This document shows, in pieces, positions 17,668 through 26,206 of a DNA stretch of 64,000 nt. The stretch lies in contig LR594585.1 of the NCBI GenBank assembly GCA_901538445.1, positions 553,668-617,667 of the forward strand, written 5' to 3'. A program made the position numbers and the translations under genes. This DNA comes from Gemmataceae bacterium (GTDB lineage Bacteria > Planctomycetota > Planctomycetia > Gemmatales > Gemmataceae). Under the pieces are notes generated by a model. That model did no database searches and was not told the origin of the DNA. It worked only from the letters and a program-made list of their open reading frames with translations. Position 1 is the stretch's first letter. Every line of letters starts with the position of its first letter.

Positions 17668-19320
17668 TTACGGGGTTCGTTCGGGCGGGCCGCCGGGCGC
17701 CGCGAACTGCGCCAGCAGTTGTGGCACGGCCGCGTCGAACCCGACCACGTCGAGCATCCCGGCGTCGTCCGGGTCGGCGATGGTGAACCCGTTCGACACC
17801 ATCCCCACGACCACCAACTTCGCCGCGGCCCCGGTCCCCTCGCGGTACCGGCGCAGGGCCTGTACCGGGTGAACCGCCCCGTGCCACGTCTCGCTGTCCG
17901 TGTACACCACGAACACGTCCACCGCCAACCTCCGGTCCAGGGCGTACAGCATCGGCAGGGCGCAGTCGGTCGGCCCCATCGGCAGGGCGTCGATCGCTCG
18001 CGTGACCGCGTCCAGGCGCTGCCCGGGGCGGATCGCGAGCGGTTCCACGCCAGCACCCAGGGGACCGGACCCGCGGCCGGTGAACCCGATGATGTGGTGA
18101 GCCGGTTCCGTGGCGGCCGTCACCAGGGCCAGCGCGGCCGACGCCTCCCGTGCGGACAGGTTCGGCACGCCGGAGACCGTGCTGCACGCCATGCTCCCGG
18201 ACACGTCCAGGGCCAGCAGCCACCGCTTTCCGGTCGACCCGACGTGGGCGAACGCGCCGTAGAAGGCCGCGTCGAGGGCGCTCGCCACCGCCGGCACCGG
18301 TGCCCACACGCCCGACCCACGCACGCCGCGGCCGGCCGCGTAGGTCCGCAAAGCGGTGAGCAGCGCCACCGGGTGCAGCCGGGACCGCCGGAGCCGCTCC
18401 CGGTCGCCGAGTGCCGCGGTCACCCGGCTCGCGCCCGAACTCCCCGGCGTCAGCAATCCAACGCGCGTCATGGTCGCCAGGTTCCGCACCAGTGCCCCGA
18501 GCGGCATGCGGTCGAGAAGGGCGTCCCACACCGCGGGGTCCGACAGCCACCGGGTCGGGACGCACTCGCGCACGAGGCCGTAGTCGCGGACGAGCCGGAC
18601 CACTTCGTCGGCCGTCGCGGCGCGGTTCGCCGCCTCGACCGCGCCCAAGAGGGCGAGGGGATCGTCCGGCCCGACCGCGTCGAGGGTCGGCGGGTCGCCC
18701 TTGCCGAGTGCCCACCGGGCCGCGGCGCCGCCCGCCCCGGTGAGCTTTGCGTGGGCCAACCGGAGCAGGTCGCGGTGCGACCACCCGCCCCGCCGCTGGT
18801 ACTTGGCGATTTGGTACACCAACTCGCGCGGCTCCTTCCCCGCGTACCACGCCCCGACCGCCCGCTTGAGCCCGCGGCCCCACCCGCGGAACCCCTCGGC
18901 CGCCTGGACGAACGCGAACAGGTGGGTGCCGGTGCGGCACACCCGCGGGACCGCGGCCAGCGCGGCCGACCGGGTGGCCGCGTCGCCCATCCCGGCGGCC
19001 AGCGCCAGGGCGAACACCGCCGGGTCGTTCTTCGGGGCGCGACCCGCGACGCTGATCTCGGCGATCCGGGCCACCGCACGGCGGCCGTCGGCGGCCACGC
19101 ACCGGCGCACCGCCTCGGCGTTCTGGACCGTGAGCGCCCGCGGGGTCGCGTAGTAGCTGCCGCCCTCGCTGCCGAGGACCAGGAACCGGTCCAGCCGGGT
19201 CCAGTCGTCCACGGCAAATGCGTACCCGCCGCCGCTGTTACAAATCTGCTTGCTGCCGGGGATCGGTGCCGACTGCGGCGTGACGCGGCTCGAGTAGTGC
19301 CGGGTGTAGGAGGAGATCAC
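17668..19320 (-). CDS. rsr: TROVE-domain Ro60/Rsr-like RNA-binding protein
   Basis: A 550-aa protein. The first 350 residues form the helical-repeat TROVE ring that binds misfolded RNA ends and Y RNAs. The segments [17 protein letters not shown] and [20 protein letters not shown] are family landmarks. The C-terminal third is a von Willebrand A domain with a complete MIDAS start DVSGSM (about residue 372) and later VVYTDSETW. Known bacterial Rsr proteins act with Y RNA in RNA quality control and RNase-assisted processing. The GTG start is chosen because AAGGA lies 5-9 bases upstream and the family N-terminus begins there; the longer frame adds only a low-complexity Arg/Pro stretch. It is divergent from an RtcR-type activator. 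Confidence 0.92.
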   Translation of the reverse strand: MISSYTRHYSSRVTPQSAPIPGSKQICNSGGGYAFAVDDWTRLDRFLVLGSEGGSYYATPRALTVQNAEAVRRCVAADGRRAVARIAEISVAGRAPKNDPAVFALALAAGMGDAATRSAALAAVPRVCRTGTHLFAFVQAAEGFRGWGRGLKRAVGAWYAGKEPRELVYQIAKYQRRGGWSHRDLLRLAHAKLTGAGGAAARWALGKGDPPTLDAVGPDDPLALLGAVEAANRAATADEVVRLVRDYGLVRECVPTRWLSDPAVWDALLDRMPLGALVRNLATMTRVGLLTPGSSGASRVTAALGDRERLRRSRLHPVALLTALRTYAAGRGVRGSGVWAPVPAVASALDAAFYGAFAHVGSTGKRWLLALDVSGSMACSTVSGVPNLSAREASAALALVTAATEPAHHIIGFTGRGSGPLGAGVEPLAIRPGQRLDAVTRAIDALPMGPTDCALPMLYALDRRLAVDVFVVYTDSETWHGAVHPVQALRRYREGTGAAAKLVVVGMVSNGFTIADPDDAGMLDVVGFDAAVPQLLAQFAAPGGPPERTP

Positions 19321-19555
19321 GGGCGTCCTTGTGCGGGATGAGCGGTCGGCCGAGGTGCGCGTCCGGGCGGCCCGGCGGGCGGCGGTGGGGCGGGGTGGCC
19401 GCCCCACCGGCCGGCGGGTGGCGGGGGATGAGCCCGCGGTGCCGGCGGCCAGGCCGGCGTCATCATCGTCTCCGGAATCCGGGTGGCGTGATAACCTTCA
19501 CCTTCGGCTCGCCGGCGTTACCCACGCCGGCCGAACAAGGGATCGGGGAAGGTGA
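19321..19555 (-). ncRNA. Hairpin-rich leader upstream of the Ro60 gene (candidate regulatory or Y-like RNA)
   Basis: If transcription starts about 12 bases after the -12 element, the Ro60 mRNA would have a leader of about 235 bases with no convincing ORF. It holds three strong hairpins: 19511-19531 (8-bp stem, 5-base loop), 19441-19458 (6-bp stem) and 19384-19408 (10-bp stem GGTGGGGCGG, 5-base loop). Y RNAs are commonly encoded next to bacterial rsr genes, so this is a place to look for one. No tRNA-like Y-RNA module was confidently recognised, so the RNA call is tentative. Confidence 0.3.
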
Positions 19556-19566
19556 CCCTCCCTATC

Positions 19567-19582
19567 GCACACCCTGTGCCAG
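19567..19582 (-). promoter_or_regulatory. Sigma-54 (-24/-12) promoter for the Ro60 gene
   Basis: The minus strand reads CTGGCACAGGGTGTGC: TGGCAC at -24, with GG and GC separated by exactly ten bases as sigma-54 requires. The -12 box is GTGC instead of TTGC. It points at the Ro60 gene and lies between it and a divergent sigma-54 activator gene, which makes a chance match less likely. Confidence 0.65.
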
Positions 19583-19790
19583 TGCGCACGTTCGCCCCGC
19601 GCGGCCGCGGCGCGCGGGACAGTTGAGCCCCCGTGGGCACGCACAAGTCCCTCACGTGCCAACGGCTTTGGCGGTTCTCTCGAACAAGCGGCGGGCGGAA
19701 AAATCGGCCCCGGCGGGGGACCGGTGTTGGCCCCGGTCGCCGTCCCGGGTACAAACGAGTTGGTCACATCGTCCAACGCATTGGTGGTGC

Positions 19791-21389
19791 ATGCCGACGC
19801 GTCGCGTTCTCGTCTCGTGGATCGGGTACGCCGACTTCCGGGCGCTCGCGGCCACGCTCCCGCCCGACCGCGCCGCCGAGGTGCTCCGCGGGCTGAACCC
19901 GCCGACCCCGCTATCCGGCCAGGCCGGGCCGCTCAAGACGCTGCTCGACCACGAGCGGTTCGACGCGGTCCACCTGCTCACCAGCCACACCGGCCCGCGG
20001 AACCGGTGGTACGCCGAGTGGGTCGGCGGGGGGCCGGTCCTCCACCGCGTCACGGTCCGCAACCCGACCGACTACGTCGAGGTGTTCGGGCTGGTGGACG
20101 GCGCGCTGGCCGGGGTCGTCGGGCTGCCCCGCGCGGCCGGCGAGGAGCTGTGCGTCCACCTGAGCCCCGGCACCCCGACCATGACCGCCGTCTGGGTGCT
20201 GCTGGGCAAGAGCAAGTACCGGCCGGCGACCTTCTACCAGACCCACGAGGGCCGGGCGTGGGTGACGACCGTCCCGTTCGATCTGGTGGTGGACTACGTG
20301 CCGACCGTGCTGCGGGACGCCGACGCCCGGCTCCAGGCGCTGGCCGCCGACGGCCCGCAGGACGTGGCCGGGTTCGAGGCGGTGGCCGGGGACGGCCCGG
20401 CCGTTCGACTGGCCGTCGGTCGGGCACGCCGGGCGGCCCGCCGGGACGTGTCGGTGCTGCTGCTCGGCGAGAGCGGGACGGGCAAGGAGCTGTTCGCCCG
20501 CGCGATCCACGCGGCGAGCCCGCGGCGGGACCGCCCGTTCGTCGCCATCAACTGCGCGGCGGTGTCGCGGGAGCTGCTGGAGAGCGAGTTCTTCGGGCAC
20601 AAGAAGGGGGCGTTCACCGGGGCCGACCGGGACCGGGACGGGGCGTTCACCGCGGCCGACGGGGGGACGCTGTTCCTGGACGAGGTCGGGGAGTGCGACC
20701 CGGCGATGCAGGCCAAGTTGCTCCGGGTGCTCCAGCCCCCGGCGGACGGGCCGCCGTGCCTGCGGGCGTTCAGCCGGGTCGGGGACACGCGGCCCCTGTC
20801 GAGCGACGTGCGGGTGATCGCGGCCACGAACCGCGACCTGCTCGGGGGCGTGGCGGCCCACCAGTTCCGCGAGGACCTGTACTACCGGCTCGCGGTGCTG
20901 ACGGTGAAGCTGCCGCCGCTCCGGGACCGGCGGGGCGACGTCCCGGCCATCGCCGGGCGGCTCCTGGAGCGGATCAACCGGGAGTTCGCCCGGCAGGAGC
21001 CGGGGTACCGGCCGAAGCGGCTGTCGGCGGCCGCGGTGCGGTTCGCGGCGGCCCACCCGTGGCCGGGGAACGTGCGGCAGTTGCAGAACACCCTGACCCA
21101 GGCGGCGGTGCTGACGGACGCCGAGGTGATCGACCGCCGGGACCTGGAGGACGCGCTCGCCGAGGTGCCGGGCACCCGGGCCGGGGTACCGGACCTCCTG
21201 GGCCTACCACTGGGCAACGGCTTCAGTTTGGCGCGGCACCTGGAGGAGGTCCAGCGGCACTACCTGCGGCGGGCGCTGGCCGAGGCCGGCGGGGTGCAGC
21301 GGCGGGCCGCGCAACTGTTGGGGTACAAGAACTACCAGACCCTCGCAGCACAGCTCGATCGGCTCCGGGTCGAGAAGCCGGACCGGTAA
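19791..21389 (+). CDS. rtcR: RtcR-type sigma-54 activator with N-terminal CARF-like domain
   Basis: A 532-aa regulator in three parts. Residues 1 to about 170 look like a CARF sensor: [28 protein letters not shown] and the ligand-loop motif LSPGTPTM (125-132). Residues 200-440 are an AAA+ activator with Walker A GESGTGKE (226-233), the sigma-54-contacting GAFTGA loop (273-278) and Walker B TLFLDE (293-298). The end is a helix-turn-helix with [17 protein letters not shown], a typical RtcR tail. RtcR activates RNA repair genes in response to an RNA-derived ligand. Here the target should be the divergent Ro60 gene. The ATG at 19791 begins the CARF strand; an upstream in-frame extension is low complexity and rejected. 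Confidence 0.9.
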   Translation: MPTRRVLVSWIGYADFRALAATLPPDRAAEVLRGLNPPTPLSGQAGPLKTLLDHERFDAVHLLTSHTGPRNRWYAEWVGGGPVLHRVTVRNPTDYVEVFGLVDGALAGVVGLPRAAGEELCVHLSPGTPTMTAVWVLLGKSKYRPATFYQTHEGRAWVTTVPFDLVVDYVPTVLRDADARLQALAADGPQDVAGFEAVAGDGPAVRLAVGRARRAARRDVSVLLLGESGTGKELFARAIHAASPRRDRPFVAINCAAVSRELLESEFFGHKKGAFTGADRDRDGAFTAADGGTLFLDEVGECDPAMQAKLLRVLQPPADGPPCLRAFSRVGDTRPLSSDVRVIAATNRDLLGGVAAHQFREDLYYRLAVLTVKLPPLRDRRGDVPAIAGRLLERINREFARQEPGYRPKRLSAAAVRFAAAHPWPGNVRQLQNTLTQAAVLTDAEVIDRRDLEDALAEVPGTRAGVPDLLGLPLGNGFSLARHLEEVQRHYLRRALAEAGGVQRRAAQLLGYKNYQTLAAQLDRLRVEKPDR

Positions 21390-21506
21390 CTGTCGCCCTG
21401 CCACTCCCACCGGCCACCGCCACGGGTCACCCTGGGGGCACCGCATCTCGGAGTCGTGCCGGGGGAATGGTTCGGCCACACACAGGCGGGCGGACGCAGT
21501 CCCGTC

Positions 21507-22066
21507 GTGTCGACCCCCGGTGCCGGTCTCGTCCGCTTCCTCGTCGAGGCGCCCGACCCGCGGTCCGCCCGGACCCGGTGGCACCGGCTCGACGACATCC
21601 TGGTCGCCGCCCCCGCGCGGTCGTCTGCGGGGCCGACACCTTCGAGGAGACCGAGCGGCTCGGGACGGCCCGGGAGCCGCGGCTCAGGACGTTCCTTCAG
21701 TTGCCCAACGGCGTCCCCAGCCGCGACACGTTCAACCGCGTCCTGGCGGCACTGGACCGGGACAAGTTCTCGGCCTGCCTTGCCCGGTGGATGGCCGACC
21801 CGTGCGACGCGACCGGGCTGCGGGCCGTGGCCACCGGCGGCAAAGCGTGCCGGGAGCCGCCCGGCGACAGGTTCAGCGGGTGCCTGCACCCGGTCAACGC
21901 CTGGGCCGTAGAGAACAACCTGTTCCTCGGCGCGGTGGCGGCGGCCGACGGGGCCGCGAGATCACCGCCGTGCCCGAATTGCTGCGGGTGCTCGACCTGA
22001 AGGGTGCGCTGGTCACGATCGACGCGGCCGGGTGCCAGAAGGCGATCCGCGCCCGCACGATCAGCC
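21507..22066 (+). pseudogene. Degenerate ISAs1-family transposase
   Basis: Pieces of one ISAs1/DDE transposase are spread over three reading frames in order: an N-terminal block ending DPRSARTRWHRLDDILVA, a middle block with LQLPNGVPSRDTFNRVLAAL and VNAWAVENNLFLGAVA, and a last block EITAVPELLRVLDLKGALVT followed by IDAAGCQKAI. At least two frameshifts are needed. The usual AIDGK first catalytic Asp is replaced (AVATGGKA), and the C-terminal third with the remaining catalytic residues is gone. It cannot be active. No terminal inverted repeats were recognised. Confidence 0.85.
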
Positions 22067-22092
22067 CGCCCCACGGCCTGTTCGTCGGTCGC

Positions 22093-22884
22093 TCAGCCGT
22101 TGCGCCGAAACTCTTCCAGGTCACGCAGCAACGAGGCCAGGAACGCCCGCGCCTGCTCCCAGTCCAGGTCCGCGCTCACCGGGTGCCCCGTCTTGTCCCG
22201 GAACACCCGGACCATCTTCTCGGTGAGCTGAGTCCGGCTGCGGTGCTCCATCTCCGGGAACCGCCTGAGGAACTCCCGCACCACGTTCGCGTCCTCCCGC
22301 GTGAGCGCCGCCAGTTGGGCGGGGGTGAACGCGAAGTCGGGCGTGGCGTACGCGATCAGCTCGTCGATCGGCTCGGGGGCCGCGGGGTCGGTCCGCTCCC
22401 GGACCACGATGGTGCCCGCGGCCACGTCCCCGAGCCGCTGCCGCTTCTCCGTCAGGAGGATCAGGACCGCGCCCAGCAGGTAGAAGACCGGGAGGAAGTC
22501 GGCGACGGCCAGCAGGTTCCGGACGGAGACGGCCTGGAAGTCGACCGGGGCACCGTTCGCCCGGACGACGCGGATGCCCGCGGCCCGCTTGCCCGGCGTC
22601 TGCCCGTTCCCGCGGACCTCAAAGGCGATGGCGTAGGTCAGCCACACCACGTACACGAGGGCCACCACCGCGGCGAGCATGGCCCCGGCCAGGTTCTTGA
22701 ACAGGGACTCCATCCCCAGGAGGCCGAGGATCACGATCGCGACGAGGGCCAGGCCCGCCGTGAGGAGCACCTTCCACAGCCAGTCGACCAGCTGTGCCAG
22801 GAACCGCGACCCCAGCCCGGCCAGCTCCATGTCGAGGCCGATCTGCTCCGGCGTCTCGATCCGCGTTTCGTCGGTCCACTTCAT
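22093..22884 (-). CDS. RDD-family membrane protein
   Basis: A 263-aa protein with an RDD domain: GLGSRFLAQLVDWLWK (the Arg-Asp pair of the family), three to four hydrophobic helices, and the conserved GQTPGKRAAGIRVVRANG. A soluble C-terminal tail of about 90 charged residues follows the family's LGDVAAGTIVV. RDD proteins are of uncertain function, often linked with membrane stress or transport. It stands at the end of the DUF58/MoxR/SpoIIM cluster and diverges from the SpoIIM-like gene across 75 bp. The wrecked transposase ends only about 27 bp away. Confidence 0.86.
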   Translation of the reverse strand: MKWTDETRIETPEQIGLDMELAGLGSRFLAQLVDWLWKVLLTAGLALVAIVILGLLGMESLFKNLAGAMLAAVVALVYVVWLTYAIAFEVRGNGQTPGKRAAGIRVVRANGAPVDFQAVSVRNLLAVADFLPVFYLLGAVLILLTEKRQRLGDVAAGTIVVRERTDPAAPEPIDELIAYATPDFAFTPAQLAALTREDANVVREFLRRFPEMEHRSRTQLTEKMVRVFRDKTGHPVSADLDWEQARAFLASLLRDLEEFRRNG

Positions 22885-22959
22885 CCCGGTCCCCCAACGG
22901 CGTGATAGAATCACCGACACCGACACCGACCCCCCGACCCCCCGACCCCGGAGCCGGCC

Positions 22960-23958
22960 ATCGACCGCGACCGCCGCAGCCGCTGGGACGAACTCGCCGC
23001 GCTGCTCGACGCCGCCGACCGGCGCGGGCTCCGCGCCCTCAGCGTGGAGCAGGTGAAGCGCCTGTGCAAGCTCTACCGGCAGGTGACGATCGACCTGTCG
23101 CAGGCCCGCGCCGGGGGCGGGGACGCGACCCTGGTGCGGCACCTCAACGCGCTCGCGGCGCGGGCGCACGGCCGCGTCTACTCGGGCCGCCGCCCGGCCC
23201 TTCGGGCGCCGCTCCGGTTCGCCGCCGCCGGGTTCGCCCGGGTGGTGCGCCGCAACCTGACCGCGGTGGCCGCCGCCGCGCTCGTGTTCCTGCTGGCGAC
23301 CGCGGCCTCGGGGCTGGCGGTGGTGCGGGACCCCGAGCTGGCGTACTCGCTGTTCGACGAGGACGTCGTCGAGTACGAGAACCTGCGGCTGGAGAAGCAG
23401 CAGGGGGAGTACCGGGGGAACTTCACGTTCGGCCTCGCGGTGAGCCCCCTCGTGGCCGCCCAGATCATCGGCAACAACGTCAAGGTCGCGGTGTTCGGGT
23501 TCGCCCTCGGGGCCGCCGGGTGCGTGCTCGGGGTGCTGCTGCTGGTCTACAACGGGCGGATGCTCGGGACGCTCTCCGGCCTCGTCTGGAACGGCGGCTA
23601 CTTCGTCGACTTCTACTCGCTGATCCTCGCCCACGGGGTGCTGGAACTGTCCGCGATCTGCATCTCGACGGCGGGCGGGCTGCGGCTCGGGTGGGCGCTG
23701 CTCGCCCCGGGCCGGCTCACCCGGGGCGACGCCTACCGGGCCGCCGCCGGCGACGCCTTCGGGCTGCTCGCCGGGTCGGTCCTGTTGCTCGTCGTGGCGG
23801 GGCTCATCGAGGCGTTCGTCACCCCCCACTTCGGCGCGGCGACCCGCTGGTCGGTGGCCGCGGGCAGCGGCACCATGCTCGCCCTGTACTTCGCCCTCGC
23901 CGGGCGGTGCGGGGCCGCGCCCGCTCAGAGCAGCCCGCCGAACATCACTTCCAGGTAG
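22960..23958 (+). CDS. SpoIIM (stage II sporulation protein M)-like membrane protein, probable ATC start
   Basis: A 332-aa protein if begun at an ATC codon. The first 28 residues upstream of the first GTG (23044) match the soluble N-terminal head of the family (RWDELAALLDAADRRGLRAL) and have strong coding bias. The frame is closed by TGA TAG 57 bases upstream, and no ATG, GTG or TTG lies between. GGAG sits six bases before the ATC at 22960. The rest has about five to six membrane helices and the family block VFGFALGAAGCVLGVLLLVY. SpoIIM-like proteins accompany DUF58/MoxR/RDD genes in many non-sporulating bacteria. The gene converges on DUF58 with a 34-bp tail overlap. Confidence 0.82.
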   Translation: MDRDRRSRWDELAALLDAADRRGLRALSVEQVKRLCKLYRQVTIDLSQARAGGGDATLVRHLNALAARAHGRVYSGRRPALRAPLRFAAAGFARVVRRNLTAVAAAALVFLLATAASGLAVVRDPELAYSLFDEDVVEYENLRLEKQQGEYRGNFTFGLAVSPLVAAQIIGNNVKVAVFGFALGAAGCVLGVLLLVYNGRMLGTLSGLVWNGGYFVDFYSLILAHGVLELSAICISTAGGLRLGWALLAPGRLTRGDAYRAAAGDAFGLLAGSVLLLVVAGLIEAFVTPHFGAATRWSVAAGSGTMLALYFALAGRCGAAPAQSSPPNITSR

Positions 23959-25241
23959 CCGTTGATGACCGGCGGGGTGATCGCGCCCGGCTCGGCGTCC
24001 ACGACGACCCCCCCGGAGCGGCGGATCCGCTCCAGCACCTCGCGCCGCTCCCGCAGCAGGTCCACCGCCGCGGCCTTGCGGAACGCGGCGAGTTCGGTCG
24101 CCGGGACCGCCCGCGCGGCCCCCTCCAGGAACGCGTCCTTGAGGGCCGCGAACAGGACCACGTGCCGGCGGGCCGCGAGCCCCAGGTGGGCCACCATCGC
24201 CGCCCCCGTCGTCGCGTCCAAGAAGTCGGTCAGCACCACCAGGAGCGAGCGCTTCGGGTACCGGGACGCGAGGAACTTCAGGCACCGGCCGTGGTCCGAC
24301 TCGGTGAGGTCGGCCCGGAGGTCGAACAGGGCGTCGGCGATGAGCTTGCCCTGCGCGGCGCTCCCCCGGGGGACCAGCCACGAGTGGACCTTGCCGGAGA
24401 AGGTGCAGAGCCCGACCCGGTCGCCGCGGGCGAGGGCCACGTGCGCCAGCAGCAGGGCGGCGTCCACCGCGTGGTCGAGCTTCGACGCCCCGCCCTCGAC
24501 CGCGGTCATCAGCCGCCCGCAGTCGACCAGGAGCAGGACGGTCTGGTTCCGCTCGGCCTCGCGGTTCCGCACGATCAGCAGCCCCCGCCGGGCGGTCGCC
24601 ATCCAGTCGAGCTGGCGGACGTCGTCGCCCGGGGCGTACTCCCGGAGCGACTCGAAGTCGGTCGAGCCGCCCCGGGTCCGCACGCGGCGGACGCCCATCG
24701 CGGCCAGCCGGTCGGACTTCGCCAACAGGTGGTACCGCTCGAGCGCAGCGAGGCTCGGGTACACGCGGAGTTCGCCCCCGGCGGGGACCTCCCGCCCGCG
24801 CTCCCACAGCCCGAGCACCGAGAGGTAGCGGAGGGAGATCGGCCCCCACTGGAACCGCCCCCGCGCCGCCGGCACGGCGGCGTACTCCCAGACGGCCTCG
24901 CCCCGCGCCGCGACCGGCCCGCCGTGCTCGCCGTCGCCGCCGCTCAGCACCCCCGGCGCGCCGTCGCGCACGCGGACCCGGAGCCGGACCCGGGACGCGT
25001 TCCGCACCCGGAGCGCGACCCGCTGCTCCTCCCGCGCCGGCACCCGCTCCGGCACCTCCCGCGAGGCACCGAGGGCGGACGGCCGCGGGGTGACGGCGAG
25101 GTCCGCGGCGGCGACCAGCACGAGCGCGAGGTTCGCGCACAGCAGCACGGGCCACGCGCCCGGCAGCACCAGCACCGCCAGTGAGCCGACGGCAAGGGCC
25201 CCGGCCGCCGCCACCAGCCGCCGGGAAGGGACGGCGGTCAT
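23925..25241 (-). CDS. DUF58-domain protein
   Basis: A 438-aa protein with two N-terminal membrane segments, a beta-rich middle, and the DUF58 core GGSTDFESLREYAPGDDVRQ followed by LDWMATARRG. A vWA-like fold follows (TVLLLVDCGRLM, where the MIDAS serines are weak). DUF58 proteins pair with MoxR ATPases as putative chaperone-adaptor systems for membrane or envelope processes. ATGA overlap with the MoxR gene upstream indicates translational coupling. Confidence 0.9.
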   Translation of the reverse strand: MTAVPSRRLVAAAGALAVGSLAVLVLPGAWPVLLCANLALVLVAAADLAVTPRPSALGASREVPERVPAREEQRVALRVRNASRVRLRVRVRDGAPGVLSGGDGEHGGPVAARGEAVWEYAAVPAARGRFQWGPISLRYLSVLGLWERGREVPAGGELRVYPSLAALERYHLLAKSDRLAAMGVRRVRTRGGSTDFESLREYAPGDDVRQLDWMATARRGLLIVRNREAERNQTVLLLVDCGRLMTAVEGGASKLDHAVDAALLLAHVALARGDRVGLCTFSGKVHSWLVPRGSAAQGKLIADALFDLRADLTESDHGRCLKFLASRYPKRSLLVVLTDFLDATTGAAMVAHLGLAARRHVVLFAALKDAFLEGAARAVPATELAAFRKAAAVDLLRERREVLERIRRSGGVVVDAEPGAITPPVINGYLEVMFGGLL

Positions 25242-26206
25242 CGGGGGATCTCCACCCGGGCGAGGATCTCGTCGAGCACGTCGTCGGTCGTGAACCCGTC
25301 CACCTCGGCCCCGGGCTTCAGGATGAGCCGGTGCCGCAGGACCGGCTTGGCGACCGCCTTGATGTCGTCGGGCAGGACGTGCTGCCGGCCGTGCAGGGCG
25401 GCCCGGGTCTTGGCGGCGGCCAGCGCCATCAGCCCCGAGCGGGGGCTCGCGCCGGACTCCACCTTGAGGTTCTGCCGGGTCGCCCGCACGACCCGCGCGA
25501 TGTACCCGAGCAGCTCGTCGCGGATGGTGCGGTCGCGGATCTCCCGCTGCGCGTCGAGCAGCTCGGCCTCCCCGCCGACCCGCTCGAGCCCGAACCGGTC
25601 CAGGTCCTCGACCCGCGCCCCCTGCTGGTGGACGCGGAGGATCTCGACCTCCTCGGCCTCGGCGGGGTACTCGGCCAGCACCTTCATCATGAACCGGTCG
25701 AGCTGGGCCTCGGGCAGCGGGTACGTCCCCTCCTGCTCGATCGGGTTCTGGGTGGCGAACACCGTGAACACCGCGGGCAGCGGGTGCGTGACGCCGTCGG
25801 CCGTGACCTGCCGCTCCTGCATGGCCTCCAGCAGCGCGGCCTGGGTCTTCGGCGGGGCGCGGTTGATCTCGTCGGTGAGGAGGAACTGCGAGAAGACCGG
25901 CCCGCGGCGGAACCGGAACGACTGGTCCCGGGGGTCGAACACGCTCGTCCCGGTGACGTCGGCGGGCATGAGGTCCGGGGTGAACTGGATCCGCTTGAAC
26001 TCGCAGGCGAACAGCCGGGCGACGACCCGCACCAGGAGCGTCTTCGCGGTGCCCGGCGCGCCCTCGATCAGGACGTGGCCGCCCGCGAACAGCGAGACGA
26101 GCACCTGCTCGACGAGCTCGTCGTGCCCGACGATGACCTTGGCGATCTCCCGCCGGGCGGCCGCGTACAGGCTAGCGAGGCCGGGGGCGGGACTGGAAGC
26201 ATTCAT
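25238..26206 (-). CDS. MoxR-family AAA+ ATPase
   Basis: A 322-aa AAA+ protein: Walker A GAPGTAKT (about residues 49-56), Walker B LLTDEINRAPPKTQAALLEAMQ with its MoxR-specific tail, sensor 1 FATQNP, and the C-terminal lid with SPRSGLMALAAAKTRAAL. MoxR ATPases are thought to remodel or metallate protein partners, together with vWA or DUF58 proteins. Its start lies inside the end of the DUF4350 gene (35-bp overlap) and its stop overlaps DUF58. Confidence 0.94.
   Translation of the reverse strand: MNASSPAPGLASLYAAARREIAKVIVGHDELVEQVLVSLFAGGHVLIEGAPGTAKTLLVRVVARLFACEFKRIQFTPDLMPADVTGTSVFDPRDQSFRFRRGPVFSQFLLTDEINRAPPKTQAALLEAMQERQVTADGVTHPLPAVFTVFATQNPIEQEGTYPLPEAQLDRFMMKVLAEYPAEAEEVEILRVHQQGARVEDLDRFGLERVGGEAELLDAQREIRDRTIRDELLGYIARVVRATRQNLKVESGASPRSGLMALAAAKTRAALHGRQHVLPDDIKAVAKPVLRHRLILKPGAEVDGFTTDDVLDEILARVEIPR

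Noticed and set aside
19640-19665. A second -24-like sequence, TTGGCACG, on the minus strand upstream of the Ro60 gene
   Set aside because: The spacing to the next TTG is too long by four bases and there is no GC ten bases after GG, so it is not a sigma-54 promoter.
19329-19790. N-terminal extension of the RtcR-like protein
   Set aside because: It is low complexity, antisense to the Ro60 leader, and the CARF strand begins at the ATG at 19791.
22093-25155. A 1020-residue minus-strand frame ending in the RDD protein
   Set aside because: The upstream part is Arg/Pro/Gly low complexity antisense to the SpoIIM-like gene and DUF58 in another frame; only the last 263 residues are real.
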